Below are positions 9,333 to 17,844 of a stretch of DNA of 34,002 bases, one piece after another. How positions within the stretch are numbered: position 1 is the first letter of the stretch; each line of letters opens with the position of its first letter. The notes under the pieces are model-generated. The model made no database searches. It was given only the letters and a program-made list of their open reading frames with translations, and was not told where the DNA came from. Origin of the DNA: Gammaproteobacteria bacterium (GTDB lineage: Bacteria; Pseudomonadota; Gammaproteobacteria; SZUA-229); NCBI GenBank assembly GCA_024636785.1, contig JAGXGK010000035.1:1-34002 (forward strand), written 5' to 3'. A program made the position numbers and the translations under genes.

Positions 9333-10661
9333 TTACTTGATGTCCAACTCCCGGCTAACTGCATCATTTTCCTGATAAATGATTCGGGCGGCGGGGAAAA
9401 AGCAGCAGAATTCGGAGCCTTTGCCCGGTTCGCTTTCAATATGTAATTCTGCATCATGGCGACGCAGTACCTGTTTTACAATCGCCAGGCCGAGGCCGGT
9501 GCCGCCGCTGGAGCGGGAGCGGCCCACATCTACGCGGTAAAAGCGTTCGGTTAGGCGGGGCAGGTGCATACTGGCGATGCCCGGGCCGTTGTCACGTACA
9601 CAGAAGCGCACTGAGTCGCCATATTGTAACCAGGCAATGTTGATTTCACCACCTTCCGGGGTGTAATTAACGGCGTTAGCCACCAGATTATTAAAGGCGC
9701 TATAAATCTCTTTTTCGATACCCCTGAGTTTAAAGCCAGCGTCGATATCGAGCTTGATGGTATGCCGACACTGACTGAGCTGTTCGACTTCGGCGGCTAT
9801 GCTTTTTAGCAGGCTGGCAACATTGATGATCGAGCTGCTACTCAGATTGTTGGCCGGGCCGGTATCGAGGCGCGATAGTAGTAGCAGGTCTTCAACCAGT
9901 GATTTCATACGCTGCGCCGGTGCTTCTATGCGCTCAACATAATCTTTTAAGGTCTCCCTGTCACACTGTTCACTGTCTTTCATGGCCTCCAGATAACCCA
10001 TAATGACGGTTAAGGGGGTGCGTAGTTCATGGGAGACGTTGCCAATGAAGTCACGACGCATGGTCATCAGGCGCTGAATATGGGTGACATCGCTGATTAT
10101 CATGAGCCGCTGATCCTTGCCGTAGGGCGTCAATCGGATATTAAACGTGCGGCTGTTATCTGTCGGTGATGCTATTTCCAGATGCTCGCTGTAATCCCCG
10201 GTCAGCAGATAATGGATAAAGTGGGGGTTGCGAATAAAATTGCCAATGTACTGTCCCTGATCGATGGGCTTAAGATTGAGCATGGATGAAGCGGCGGGGT
10301 TGAAGCGAATGATATGGCCCTCGCCATCGAGCACGATGGCAGCGTCGGGCAGGGCGGTAGACATGTTCTGCCAGCGTCTTAATAAGTCAGACAGGCGTTT
10401 TTTGCGTTTGTTACTGCTGGTCTGGATGCGGTACAGGCTGAAGGCGAGATCGTCGAATATACCCTCAAATTCTTCATTTTTGGATAGCCCGCTCTGCATC
10501 CATTTTTGAAAGTGCTGGTAACGTTTCGCCAGTAAGATCAGGTAGACCACAAAACCCGCGACAACGCCCCAGAGTGGTAGCCCCAGCAGCAGCCCGAATA
10601 TCATAAATAGGAAAACAATGCCGGTGATGCGCCAGAATTCGTTTGACCAGAAAGATGACAT
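9333..10661 (-). CDS. phoR: Phosphate regulon sensor histidine kinase PhoR
   Basis: A 442-residue membrane kinase. A hydrophobic N-terminus (about residues 10-45) forms one or two membrane helices, a PAS domain follows (about 95-190, AAIVLDGEGHIIRFNPAA), then HisKA with the phospho-acceptor in NVSHELRTPLTV (about residue 210), and the ATPase domain with N box NNLVANAVNYTP, G1 DNGPGI and G2 GGTGLGLAIVKQ. PhoR phosphorylates PhoB when phosphate is low and is restrained by PstSCAB-PhoU. It begins 24 bp after phoB, the usual gene order. Confidence 0.97.
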   Translation of the reverse strand: MSSFWSNEFWRITGIVFLFMIFGLLLGLPLWGVVAGFVVYLILLAKRYQHFQKWMQSGLSKNEEFEGIFDDLAFSLYRIQTSSNKRKKRLSDLLRRWQNMSTALPDAAIVLDGEGHIIRFNPAASSMLNLKPIDQGQYIGNFIRNPHFIHYLLTGDYSEHLEIASPTDNSRTFNIRLTPYGKDQRLMIISDVTHIQRLMTMRRDFIGNVSHELRTPLTVIMGYLEAMKDSEQCDRETLKDYVERIEAPAQRMKSLVEDLLLLSRLDTGPANNLSSSSIINVASLLKSIAAEVEQLSQCRHTIKLDIDAGFKLRGIEKEIYSAFNNLVANAVNYTPEGGEINIAWLQYGDSVRFCVRDNGPGIASMHLPRLTERFYRVDVGRSRSSGGTGLGLAIVKQVLRRHDAELHIESEPGKGSEFCCFFPAARIIYQENDAVSRELDIK

Positions 10662-10685
10662 TAGGAGGTGGTTAAGGCCTTTGGA

Positions 10686-11372
10686 CTATTGATTGGAAAA
10701 TCTGTATCCGGAACCGCGTACAGTCTGTACTAATTTATCATATCCATAAGGGGAAAGCAGCTTGCGTAAGCGCAGAATATGGACATCCACCGTGCGCTCT
10801 TCGACGTAGACATTGCGTCCCCAGACCAGATCCAGCAGCTGCTCCCGGCTATACACCCGGTCGGGATGCTGCATGAAAAACTCCAGCAATTTGTATTCTG
10901 TCGGGCCTATTTCGACCGATTTGCCGGCGATGCTGAGTCGGTGTGCCTGAATATCCAGCAAAACCTCCTGCACCTGCAGGTTACCCTCTTCATCATTACT
11001 GCTGCGGCGTAACAGCGATTTTATTCTGGCGAGCAACTCTTTGGGGGAGAAGGGCTTGGTGAGGTAGTCATCGGCACCGTTTTCGAAGCCCTGCAATATG
11101 TCCGACTCTTCGCCCCTGGCGGTTAACATGATCACCGGAATGTTTTTTGTTAGATCATCGCGGCGGGTGCGGCGTACAAATTCAGGGCCATTCATACCCG
11201 GTAGCATCCAGTCCACCAGCATCACATCCGGCAACATTACTCCCAGTTTTTCCAGTGCCAGTTCCGCATCTTCGGCTTCGACGACGGCATACCCGGATTT
11301 TTCCAGTGAAAAACGTAGCATTTCACGAATCTCCGAATCATCTTCGACTACCAGTATGTGTTTACTACTCAT
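10686..11372 (-). CDS. phoB: Phosphate regulon response regulator PhoB
   Basis: A 228-residue OmpR/PhoB-family regulator. The receiver domain has the acidic pair in VVEDDSEIRE, the phospho-acceptor Asp in LVDWMLPGMNG (about residue 54) and the conserved Lys in YLTKPFSPKEL. The C-terminal winged helix carries GPTEYKLLEFFMQHPDRVYSREQLLD and RTVDVHILRLRKLL. It binds Pho boxes; at least three candidate targets lie within 4 kb, including its own promoter. AGGA at 11377-11380 is the ribosome-binding site. Confidence 0.98.
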   Translation of the reverse strand: MSSKHILVVEDDSEIREMLRFSLEKSGYAVVEAEDAELALEKLGVMLPDVMLVDWMLPGMNGPEFVRRTRRDDLTKNIPVIMLTARGEESDILQGFENGADDYLTKPFSPKELLARIKSLLRRSSNDEEGNLQVQEVLLDIQAHRLSIAGKSVEIGPTEYKLLEFFMQHPDRVYSREQLLDLVWGRNVYVEERTVDVHILRLRKLLSPYGYDKLVQTVRGSGYRFSNQ

Positions 11373-11404
11373 TCGATCCTGATCTCATCGTTTTCAAGAT
11401 GTAC

Positions 11405-11438
11405 ATTAGAATACTAAATTGTGACAACTTTATGACAG
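11405..11438 (-). promoter_or_regulatory. Autoregulated phoBR promoter (Pho box and -10)
   Basis: Minus strand 11438-11421 reads CTGTCATAAAGTTGTCAC, two near-consensus 7-mers with a 4-nt A-rich spacer, the cleanest Pho box in the window. Ten nt downstream is TCTAAT (11410-11405), five of six matches to the -10 consensus. The spacing is the same as at pstS and pstC. Confidence 0.85.
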
Positions 11439-11587
11439 CTGTTCATGATGATACTATGTTTTTGATGATATTCAGTAACAGGAAGGCGCAAGCCGTTACT
11501 AAACTCAGCTTTGGAATCTACGACGGAAATACGGTGATACCTTCAGGCTCAAGCTGTTGTTGCTTTATTCTGATCAAGGCCAGATTA

Positions 11588-11668
11588 ATGGCGCGTCGTG
11601 CCTTACCCAATCTACGCACTACATGCAGACATTAATTCCGGTTTTCTCTGCGCTTTCTGCGGTGAACA
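11588..11668. repeat. Degenerate intergenic repeats between DUF2279 gene and phoB
   Basis: Within the roughly 320-bp spacer, 11641-11667 (GTTTTCTCTGCGCTTTCTGC then GGTGAAC) is nearly identical to 33819-33843 and belongs to the CTGCGGTGAA family. Just before it, GTGCCTTACCCAATCTACGC (about 11597-11616) resembles the widespread TTGGGTAAG-type bacterial intergenic repeat. Apart from the phoB promoter I see no gene in 11439-11693. Confidence 0.5.
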
Positions 11669-11693
11669 ATCTTTTTATCTCTACCTTACAAAC

Positions 11694-12530
11694 TTATTTA
11701 TTCATGTCTTTCTCAAACTCCACATAGGTTCCGGGAATCTGAATGTATCGCAATAGCGTTGATGTTTTTCTGTAATCATGCCGGCGCAATAAGTCGGTTA
11801 AGTTCAATCCGATGCCGACATACAAGTTACGTTCTCTGGTTTCCATGTGATCGCTGAAACCGCGGCTGTAATAGCCGGCGTGTATTTCAATGTGTTTCAA
11901 AAAGCTGCTTCTAAAATATTCAAAGCCATTCAGTTTTAAGGCGAGCAGGTATTTGGAATTTTCATAGTCAGTTGTAAAGTCACTGTGATTAGGATGAAAA
12001 CCGTACTCCCAGCGTAAATCAATTTTGTTCGCCCAGTCCGGCTTGAGGTACAGATAATAGCCGAGCAGTGAGCCGACACTGTTGGCGATGAAATCTTCTT
12101 TGGAAAATCCATACGGACTGAATGAGTCACCGGCTTCCATATAGCCGAGGATCATCAGTGATGATAATGCGCCGTATAAGGCCGCATCATCTTTATTGAT
12201 GCACCAGGTCTCATATAAATACGAGAGTCCGTGTGCTGTGACATAGCTGGTGTACAGGTGGCCGAGCTTGTCGGCACCGCCGCTGTCGGTGTCATTTTGA
12301 AACCAACCTTCGGAAGTGGCTTTGGGTGAGTTACTGAAGTAATCCCATTTGGCAATGCCCCAGGCGGTAACGACCCCGATGCCGGCCAGATTTGCCCTGA
12401 TGACGCGCCGTTGCTGTTGCTCTAATGAAGTCTCAGTGCCGCAATCATCAACTTGTGCGACGGCATGATAACTGATCGCAAATAATAGTATTAACGTATT
12501 TCGGGCATTTTTTGAGGCTATTATTTGCAC
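11694..12530 (-). CDS. DUF2279/YfiM-like envelope protein
   Basis: A 278-residue protein with an N-terminal hydrophobic export signal (about residues 10-26, ending AVAQ). The segment GWFQNDTDSGGADKLGHLYTSYVTAHGLSYLYE and later GDSFSPYGFSKEDFIANSVGSLLGYY match the helical Asp/His pattern of the DUF2279 family (predicted periplasmic or membrane-associated proteins related to YfiM). The final 100 residues are rich in aromatic, alternating strand-like segments (YFRSSFLKHIEIHAGYYSRG), suggesting a small outer-membrane barrel-like part; that is inference. The function is unknown. No clear promoter or partner: it is divergent from pdxS and downstream of nothing on its strand. Confidence 0.7.
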   Translation of the reverse strand: MQIIASKNARNTLILLFAISYHAVAQVDDCGTETSLEQQQRRVIRANLAGIGVVTAWGIAKWDYFSNSPKATSEGWFQNDTDSGGADKLGHLYTSYVTAHGLSYLYETWCINKDDAALYGALSSLMILGYMEAGDSFSPYGFSKEDFIANSVGSLLGYYLYLKPDWANKIDLRWEYGFHPNHSDFTTDYENSKYLLALKLNGFEYFRSSFLKHIEIHAGYYSRGFSDHMETRERNLYVGIGLNLTDLLRRHDYRKTSTLLRYIQIPGTYVEFEKDMNK

Positions 12531-12759
12531 AATACACCATCGGACATCACTTTTTTAAAGTGTAGCTCAAAGCCTGATATCTTAGCCACAATTTACCTAT
12601 GATAAACTTGCCTCCGCAGAGGGCGCCTGATCAGAGTAATATTTCACGGTCGTTGGCCCGAATCAAATAAAAATACTGTAAACTATCTTTTTTTGCCGCC
12701 GTTTTTTCATAGCCGGGATGCTTAAGCGGGGCTCGTACATACTAACCAGGGTATTATTA

Positions 12760-13683
12760 ATGAGTGAGTTAAAACAAACAGTTAAACACCCGCAGGCCAT
12801 ATCTGAGCAGGAAGATTTTACGGTAAAAGTGGGCCTGGCTGAGATGCTCAAGGGTGGCGCGATTATGGATGTCACCAATGTTGAACAGGCGAAAATTGCC
12901 GAAGATGCCGGCGCGATTGCAGTAATGGCACTGGAACGTATTCCCTCGGACATTCGTAGAGACGGCGGGGTGGCGCGTATGTCCGATCCGGATATGATCC
13001 GCCAGATTCAGGCCGCTGTATCCATCCCGGTGATGGCCAAGTGCCGTATCGGGCATTTCGCCGAGGCGCAAATTTTACAGGCGCTGGAAGTTGATTTTAT
13101 CGACGAGAGTGAAGTGCTGACTCCCGCAGATGAAGCTAATCACGTCGCCAAGCATGACTACAAGGTTCCCTTCGTCTGTGGTGCCACCTGTCTGGGTGAA
13201 GCCCTGCGCCGTATCGGAGAGGGAGCTGCCATGATGCGCACCAAGGGTGAAGCGGGCAGCGGTAATATCGTCGAAGCGGTGCGTCACATGCGCACCATTC
13301 AAAATGAAATGAAACGCCTGACCATTCTCGGTAAAGAGCAGCTGATGAGCGCCGCCAAGGATATGGGTGCGCCTTACGATCTGGTCTGCTATGTCGCCGA
13401 GCATGGCAAATTACCGGTGCCGAATTTTTCTGCCGGCGGCATTGCCACGCCTGCCGATGCGGCGCTGGTGCGTCAGCTGGGTGCGGAAGCGGTGTTTGTT
13501 GGTTCGGGTATTTTTATGTCGGAAGATCCGGCGGCCCGCGCAGCGGCCATCGTTAAAGCCACCACCTATTTTGATGATCCTGAAATTTTGCTTCAGGTCA
13601 GCAGTGGCCTTAAATCGGGCATGAAAGGCCTGTTGATGCATGATATTTTACCCGAGGATCGCCTTGCCACCCGTGGCTGGTAA
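12760..13683 (+). CDS. pdxS: Pyridoxal 5'-phosphate synthase subunit PdxS
   Basis: A 307-residue (beta/alpha)8 synthase that makes pyridoxal 5'-phosphate from ribose 5-phosphate, glyceraldehyde 3-phosphate and ammonia supplied by PdxT. Catalytic residues are in place with a constant offset of 13 from Bacillus subtilis: Asp37 (AIMDV), Lys94 (VMAKCRIGH) and Lys162 ([11 protein letters not shown]). The C-terminus LATRGW is characteristic. An upstream in-frame start at 12718 exists, but ATG 12760 gives the usual protein length and follows AGGG. The gene is 30 bp before pdxT. This DXP-independent route is uncommon in gammaproteobacteria, which mostly use PdxA/PdxJ. Confidence 0.97.
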   Translation: MSELKQTVKHPQAISEQEDFTVKVGLAEMLKGGAIMDVTNVEQAKIAEDAGAIAVMALERIPSDIRRDGGVARMSDPDMIRQIQAAVSIPVMAKCRIGHFAEAQILQALEVDFIDESEVLTPADEANHVAKHDYKVPFVCGATCLGEALRRIGEGAAMMRTKGEAGSGNIVEAVRHMRTIQNEMKRLTILGKEQLMSAAKDMGAPYDLVCYVAEHGKLPVPNFSAGGIATPADAALVRQLGAEAVFVGSGIFMSEDPAARAAAIVKATTYFDDPEILLQVSSGLKSGMKGLLMHDILPEDRLATRGW

Positions 13684-13713
13684 GTCAGGCGGGTGTGCTG
13701 TTGAGTTGCGTTA

Positions 13714-14298
13714 ATGTCTAATGTTGTAGGTGTGCTTGCCCTGCAGGGAGCCGTTGATAAACATCTCGAGATGCTGCGGGCGATGGACGTTGATTGCCGG
13801 CGGGTGCGCTTTGCACATGAGCTGGATGATTGTGTCGCCCTGATTATACCCGGCGGTGAATCGACAACCATGAGCCTGCTGATTCAGAAGTTCGATCTAT
13901 ACGGTAAACTGCGTGAGTTTGCGACAAAAAAACCGGTAATGGGAGTCTGTGCCGGCGCGATCCTAATGGCGGAGCAGGTCGATGATGCTAGAGTAACCCC
14001 GCTCAACATTATGCCGATTTCGGTGATGCGTAATATTTACGGCAGACAGGTGAGCAGTTTTTCCACCGATCTGCATTTGCAATGTGATGCACAAGGTCTG
14101 GCTTATCGGGCGCATTTTATCAGGGCGCCCAGTATCGAATCGAACAGTGAAAAGGTCGAAGTCCTGGCGCAATATAATGGTCAGGCTGTAATCATGAGAA
14201 TGGGGCGGCACATGGCGCTCACTTTTCATCCTGAGTTAACTGATGATAATCGTATTCACGCGTGCTGGCTGAAAGGATTTCATCCTGCATTTAAATAG
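13714..14298 (+). CDS. pdxT: Pyridoxal 5'-phosphate synthase glutaminase subunit PdxT
   Basis: A 194-residue class I glutamine amidotransferase that feeds ammonia to PdxS. The triad is visible: Cys79 in GVCAGAILMA (most homologues have GTCAG), His172 and Glu174 in TFHPEL. The oxyanion region PGGESTTM near residue 47 and the FIRAP motif near 135 are typical. It is co-transcribed with pdxS and followed after 8 bp by ubiT. Confidence 0.96.
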   Translation: MSNVVGVLALQGAVDKHLEMLRAMDVDCRRVRFAHELDDCVALIIPGGESTTMSLLIQKFDLYGKLREFATKKPVMGVCAGAILMAEQVDDARVTPLNIMPISVMRNIYGRQVSSFSTDLHLQCDAQGLAYRAHFIRAPSIESNSEKVEVLAQYNGQAVIMRMGRHMALTFHPELTDDNRIHACWLKGFHPAFK

Positions 14299-14306
14299 GT
14301 GCTGTT

Positions 14307-14801
14307 ATGCAAACTCCGAATTCAACTGTTTCATCAAGCCCAAAATTACCGAAGCCATTTTCTCTGCCCCTGAAGATATTGCCGCAGGCATTACATAATC
14401 GTTTTCTTGCTAATATTATTAACAGAATTTTAGTGAATGATCTGAATGAAGGTGAGCTGGATTTTTTACAGGATAAATCAGTCGCCATCGAGATTAGTGA
14501 TATCGGTATGTGTTACCAGATGACACTGTCCGGAGTCAGGCTGGTCGGCGCAAATGTGCAGGTTGATAATGACCTGACTGTGAGAGCGTCGTTATATGAT
14601 TTCATGTCGATGGCAAGCCGACAGGTCGATCCCGATACACTGGTCTTCCAGCGCCGCCTTGTCATGGAAGGTGATACCGAACTCGGGCTGGGGCTGAAAA
14701 ATTATCTCGATGGCATGGATGTCGAAGCATCCAGAGCGCTGAGTCTGGTGGAAACAGTCTCAAAGAAAACTATGCCGGTTTATAAAAAACTGTTTGGTTA
14801 A
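14307..14801 (+). CDS. ubiT: UbiT-like SCP2-domain lipid carrier for O2-independent ubiquinone synthesis
   Basis: A 164-residue protein with one SCP2 sterol-carrier domain (about residues 35-140; core LVGANVQVDNDLTVRASLYDFMSMASRQVDPDTLVFQRRLVMEGDTELGLGLKN shortened here: the DTELGLGLKN and FQRRLVMEGD motifs are the marks of YhbT/UbiT). UbiT works with UbiU and UbiV in anaerobic ubiquinone synthesis, probably by handling the prenylated intermediate. The start ATG follows AGGTG. It is the third gene of the pdxS-pdxT-ubiT unit. It converges on the ubiUV unit, so the three Ubi proteins come from two transcripts. Confidence 0.88.
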   Translation: MQTPNSTVSSSPKLPKPFSLPLKILPQALHNRFLANIINRILVNDLNEGELDFLQDKSVAIEISDIGMCYQMTLSGVRLVGANVQVDNDLTVRASLYDFMSMASRQVDPDTLVFQRRLVMEGDTELGLGLKNYLDGMDVEASRALSLVETVSKKTMPVYKKLFG

Positions 14802-14825
14802 AGTTGAGTTTTTTGAAAGGCGTTG

Positions 14826-14981
14826 TCCGCAGACAAATGCAGATAAAAGAAAAGACCTGGTCCGCAAAGAACGCGGAGGACGCAAAAAAGGCAAAAGAAG
14901 AATAATTATTAAAGTTTTTTTCGCGTCCTCCGCGTTTTTCGCGGACCAAAGATTTGTTCTTATTCTGTGTTCATCTGCGGA
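14826..14981. repeat. Large near-perfect palindrome of the CGCGAAAAACGCC family, copy 2
   Basis: Between the convergent ubiT and dioxygenase genes. The inner arms GGTCCGCAAAGAACGCGGAG (from 14859) and its complement CTCCGCGTTTTTCGCGGACC pair over about 30 bp with few mismatches, around AATAATTATT. The outer arms CCGCAGACAAATGCAG and CTGTGTTCATCTGCGG also pair, making a roughly 155-bp inverted repeat. The T-run next to the stem could make it a bidirectional terminator. Confidence 0.8.
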
Positions 14982-15010
14982 TTAAATTTTACTTCGTGCT
15001 ATCTCTAACT

Positions 15011-15889
15011 TCAAACTAACGAGTCGTAATAGCGTGAGCGGTAGAGCAGTCTTGGATGCGCTTCGTCATCGGTAAAACCGCTGCGGTCATGCAGTACATT
15101 GTTGCTGATTAAACCCCATCCCGATTGCAGAGTCAGGCGGTATATATATGGGCTGTCCGATTTTAATAGACGATCAAGCGCGGCCACGGCGTTTTGTGTG
15201 GCATCATCCTGTTTCCAGATGACATTGTGCGCACGCGCGGTGTAACGCATGTGCAACCGGCCATTGGCCCGGACTGAAAACACTGGTCCGGCTCGGTCAG
15301 GCCGAATCATTTCACCATCAATCACATTTTCCGGAATGGTCATGGCATCCATCTGCATCAATGCCTGAATGTATTCGGGATTTTCATCGCGCAAATGGAT
15401 GTAGGCCACGTCATGATCCATGACGGCGTTTTCTCCACCCTGTTTCGCAGGGCGAACGCAATGCAGATTCAGCGCATTGATCTGCTGTTCGGGTGAGTTG
15501 TAATAACCGTCGGTGTGCCAGTGAATGGCGTGGTTGGTGTAGGGAATGTAGCGCTTGTGCAGGGCATCATGCTGCACTCGCAGTGCGGTAATGCCGTCAT
15601 CATCTGCGCCCATGTTTTTATTAAGATTGCACAGGCCGAATTGTCCGGCCAGATCGAAGGGGATGTCTTTGTCAGGGTCTTCACCACTTTCGCTGACATA
15701 AACTGCCATGTTGTTTTTTCTGTAGATTTTTGTCAGTGCCTGCTTTTCCGCCTCGCTCAACTGGTGAGGGTTATTGATGGCTACCACCAGTTCTTCAGCT
15801 TTTTCAGGATAGCTGGCAAGCTTTTCCTGTTTCCATGCTTCATAGGCAGAGGTGTTATCCAGATCGAAAGGGCTGTTGGTTTTCATCAT
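15011..15889 (-). CDS. TauD/TfdA-family Fe(II)/2-oxoglutarate-dependent dioxygenase
   Basis: A 292-residue protein with the facial triad of the TauD family: His125 and Asp127 in IHWHTDGYY, and the distal His267 in SNNVLHDRSGF; Arg280 or Arg284 in HPRLLYRSRYYD would bind the 2-oxoglutarate carboxylate. These enzymes hydroxylate small organic substrates using O2. The substrate here is unknown. The ATG overlaps the ubiV stop by 4 bp (ATGA), so translation is probably coupled, and the gene is last in a yhcC-ubiU-ubiV-dioxygenase unit with an FNR-type promoter. An O2-using enzyme in an anaerobic quinone operon is unexpected (see findings). Confidence 0.88.
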   Translation of the reverse strand: MMKTNSPFDLDNTSAYEAWKQEKLASYPEKAEELVVAINNPHQLSEAEKQALTKIYRKNNMAVYVSESGEDPDKDIPFDLAGQFGLCNLNKNMGADDDGITALRVQHDALHKRYIPYTNHAIHWHTDGYYNSPEQQINALNLHCVRPAKQGGENAVMDHDVAYIHLRDENPEYIQALMQMDAMTIPENVIDGEMIRPDRAGPVFSVRANGRLHMRYTARAHNVIWKQDDATQNAVAALDRLLKSDSPYIYRLTLQSGWGLISNNVLHDRSGFTDDEAHPRLLYRSRYYDSLV

Positions 15890-16818
15890 GCTTCCGAGGA
15901 GGTTTTATTTAAATGCTGTTCAGCTAATTCCATGCCTGCACCGCCATGCCAGTATCCATTGCAGGTGCCAGTGGGTGACAGCGCCTCCAGTTCAATGGCG
16001 GCGGCCTGCACCGATTTTTTTCCGTGCAGACAGGCATGAAAAATATTAATGATCTCAACCGTGGATTTTGCCTGTGGGCTGATGCGTAGGATATCGACGC
16101 CCAGCTGTTTCATGTCTTCAATGTCGCTGATCAGGTTGCAGCTTTTGGCCGATTGCGTCTGAATGCCGTTGATCACCAGAAAAGGCGCTTCTTCACGCGT
16201 TGACATCAGCATGCCATCGGCATCTTCAATGCAGCGCAGCTGGCAGTCATCTTTTTGCAGGTTATGATGACGCGCGGTGAAACAGCGTGCGGAAAAAGCC
16301 AGCGGTAATCGGCCATAAACAAACACTTCGGTTTCGATGCCTTCAGGGCGCTGCTGCTGCATATCGGCCAGGGTGTCACGCGACAGCTCAACGGGGAAAA
16401 CCCAGCGCCGCAGCCCCTGACTGGCCAGCAGTTGCAATGTTCGTGAGTTGTAAATATTGATCGCCGGGCCGGTTACAAAACCCGGCTTGCCGGATAATAA
16501 ATTGACCGCTGCCATGTCATTGGCTTCGATCATATATTGCTCATTATTACAGATGTTTTTCAGTTTACTGAGTTCGGAATTCGCTTCAATCAGGGTTAGT
16601 GTTGACAGCACCACCTGCTTGCCCGCCTGCTCAAGTTGTGCCGCAATCTCCAGCCAATCCTGGTCACGCAGCAGCCGTCGTTTTGAGCAGACAGTTTCTC
16701 CCAGATAAACGATGTCTACAGGGGTCTGTGCAATTTGCCGGTAAAACTCATAGACGCTGTCTCTGTCCCAGTAATAGAGGATCGGGCCGAGGGATAACTT
16801 GGGTGTTGATGCGCTCAT
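15886..16818 (-). CDS. ubiV: UbiV, O2-independent ubiquinone hydroxylation protein (U32 family)
   Basis: A 310-residue U32 peptidase-family protein. Starting at ATG 16818 (MSASTPKLSLGPILYYW), four cysteines fall at 44, 179, 192 and 196. The last three keep the 13- and 4-residue spacing of the [4Fe-4S] ligands of Escherichia coli UbiV (39, 180, 193, 197). UbiV and UbiU form a complex that hydroxylates ubiquinone precursors without O2. A longer frame up to 17007 overlaps ubiU and is rejected. The start is 4 bp after the ubiU stop, and the stop overlaps the dioxygenase start. Confidence 0.94.
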   Translation of the reverse strand: MSASTPKLSLGPILYYWDRDSVYEFYRQIAQTPVDIVYLGETVCSKRRLLRDQDWLEIAAQLEQAGKQVVLSTLTLIEANSELSKLKNICNNEQYMIEANDMAAVNLLSGKPGFVTGPAINIYNSRTLQLLASQGLRRWVFPVELSRDTLADMQQQRPEGIETEVFVYGRLPLAFSARCFTARHHNLQKDDCQLRCIEDADGMLMSTREEAPFLVINGIQTQSAKSCNLISDIEDMKQLGVDILRISPQAKSTVEIINIFHACLHGKKSVQAAAIELEALSPTGTCNGYWHGGAGMELAEQHLNKTSSEA

Positions 16819-16822
16819 GTTG

Positions 16823-17839
16823 TTACTGCCACGGGCGGTGATAGGCGCCAAGCGTAGTCTGCGTACCTTCAGAGACCTGTTCCAGCGCTTCCAGCCAGCT
16901 TGCCTGTGGCTGGTAATTTTCAGGGTCGCGTTGACAGGCGTCGAGTGCTGCGCGCCAGACTTTGCTGACTTGTTCGATGTAAGCCGGGCTACGCTGGCGG
17001 CCTTCAATTTTTATCGCCGCAACACCGGCCTGTTGCAGTTCGGGTAGCAGTGCCATGGTGTTCAGGCTGGTCGGTTCTTCCATCGCATGGTAGGTGTTAT
17101 TGTTGACCTTGAAGCGACCCTTGCACAGTGTCGGGTAACCGGCCGATTCGTCTTTGGTATGGCAGTCGATCAGCACGTTATTGAGGCGCGTTTCAAGGCC
17201 GGCATCCGTCTCCTTCCATTGCACGGCGCTGGCCGGTGAACAGGCACCGAAGGTGTTGGGTGACTGGCCGGTAACATACGATGACAGTAGACATCGGCCT
17301 TCGACCATGACGCATAAACTGCCAAAGCCAAACACCTCAATCGGCACCGGACTGTTTTCGCACACGCTTTTTATCTGTTTTAGTGAAAGTACGCGTGGTA
17401 CGACCGCGCGTTGAATGCCGAAGTTTCTGTGATAGAAGTCGATCGATTCCTGACTGGTGGCCGACCCCTGTACGGAAAGATGCAGGCGCAGATCGGGCCA
17501 GCGTTCGGCGGCATAATCCATGATGCCGATGTCGGCCAGTATCAGCGCATCGACACCGAGCTGCGCGGCATGATCAACCGCATCCTGCCAGCGCTGCCAG
17601 CCGGATGGCTGGGGATAGGTGTTGATGGCAACGAAGACTTTGCTGCCATGTTGATGCGCGTAAGCAATGCCATCGCGGGCGCGCTGGTCATTGAAGTTGA
17701 GACCGGCAAAATGACGAGCATTGGTGTCGTCCTTGAAACCGATATACACCGCATCGGCACCATTGTTTACGGCGATTTTTAACGAGGGTAAATTGCCGGC
17801 AGGGCAGACCAGTTCCATTTTTCTGTTTGAATCATTCAT
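16823..17839 (-). CDS. ubiU: UbiU, O2-independent ubiquinone hydroxylation protein (U32 family)
   Basis: A 338-residue U32-family protein beginning MNDSNRKMELVCPAGNLPSL. Cysteines 176, 183, 200 and 239 reproduce exactly the 7-, 17- and 39-residue spacing of the four [4Fe-4S] ligands of Escherichia coli UbiU (169, 176, 193, 232). The U32 signature region VFGFGSLCVMVEGRCLLSSY is intact. With UbiV it performs the prephenate-dependent anaerobic hydroxylations of the ubiquinone ring in the known system. It is 5 bp downstream of the yhcC-like gene and 4 bp upstream of ubiV. Confidence 0.95.
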   Translation of the reverse strand: MNDSNRKMELVCPAGNLPSLKIAVNNGADAVYIGFKDDTNARHFAGLNFNDQRARDGIAYAHQHGSKVFVAINTYPQPSGWQRWQDAVDHAAQLGVDALILADIGIMDYAAERWPDLRLHLSVQGSATSQESIDFYHRNFGIQRAVVPRVLSLKQIKSVCENSPVPIEVFGFGSLCVMVEGRCLLSSYVTGQSPNTFGACSPASAVQWKETDAGLETRLNNVLIDCHTKDESAGYPTLCKGRFKVNNNTYHAMEEPTSLNTMALLPELQQAGVAAIKIEGRQRSPAYIEQVSKVWRAALDACQRDPENYQPQASWLEALEQVSEGTQTTLGAYHRPWQ

Positions 17840-17844
17840 TGCTG

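Noticed and set aside
11439-11640. A small gene in the phoB upstream spacer
   Set aside because: The open frame seen on the plus strand mostly overlaps phoB in antisense and continues through repeat-like sequence with no recognisable protein features or good ribosome-binding site.
12653-12666. FNR-like site TTGGCCCGAATCAA upstream of pdxS
   Set aside because: Only eight of ten positions match and no -10 hexamer lies at the required distance; a plain promoter reading (TTGGCC, 18 bp, TGTAAA) is equally weak. Not annotated.
16819-17007. N-terminal extension of UbiV to 17007
   Set aside because: It lies within ubiU in another frame, has no resemblance to UbiV, and the ATG at 16818 gives the family N-terminus 4 bp after the ubiU stop.
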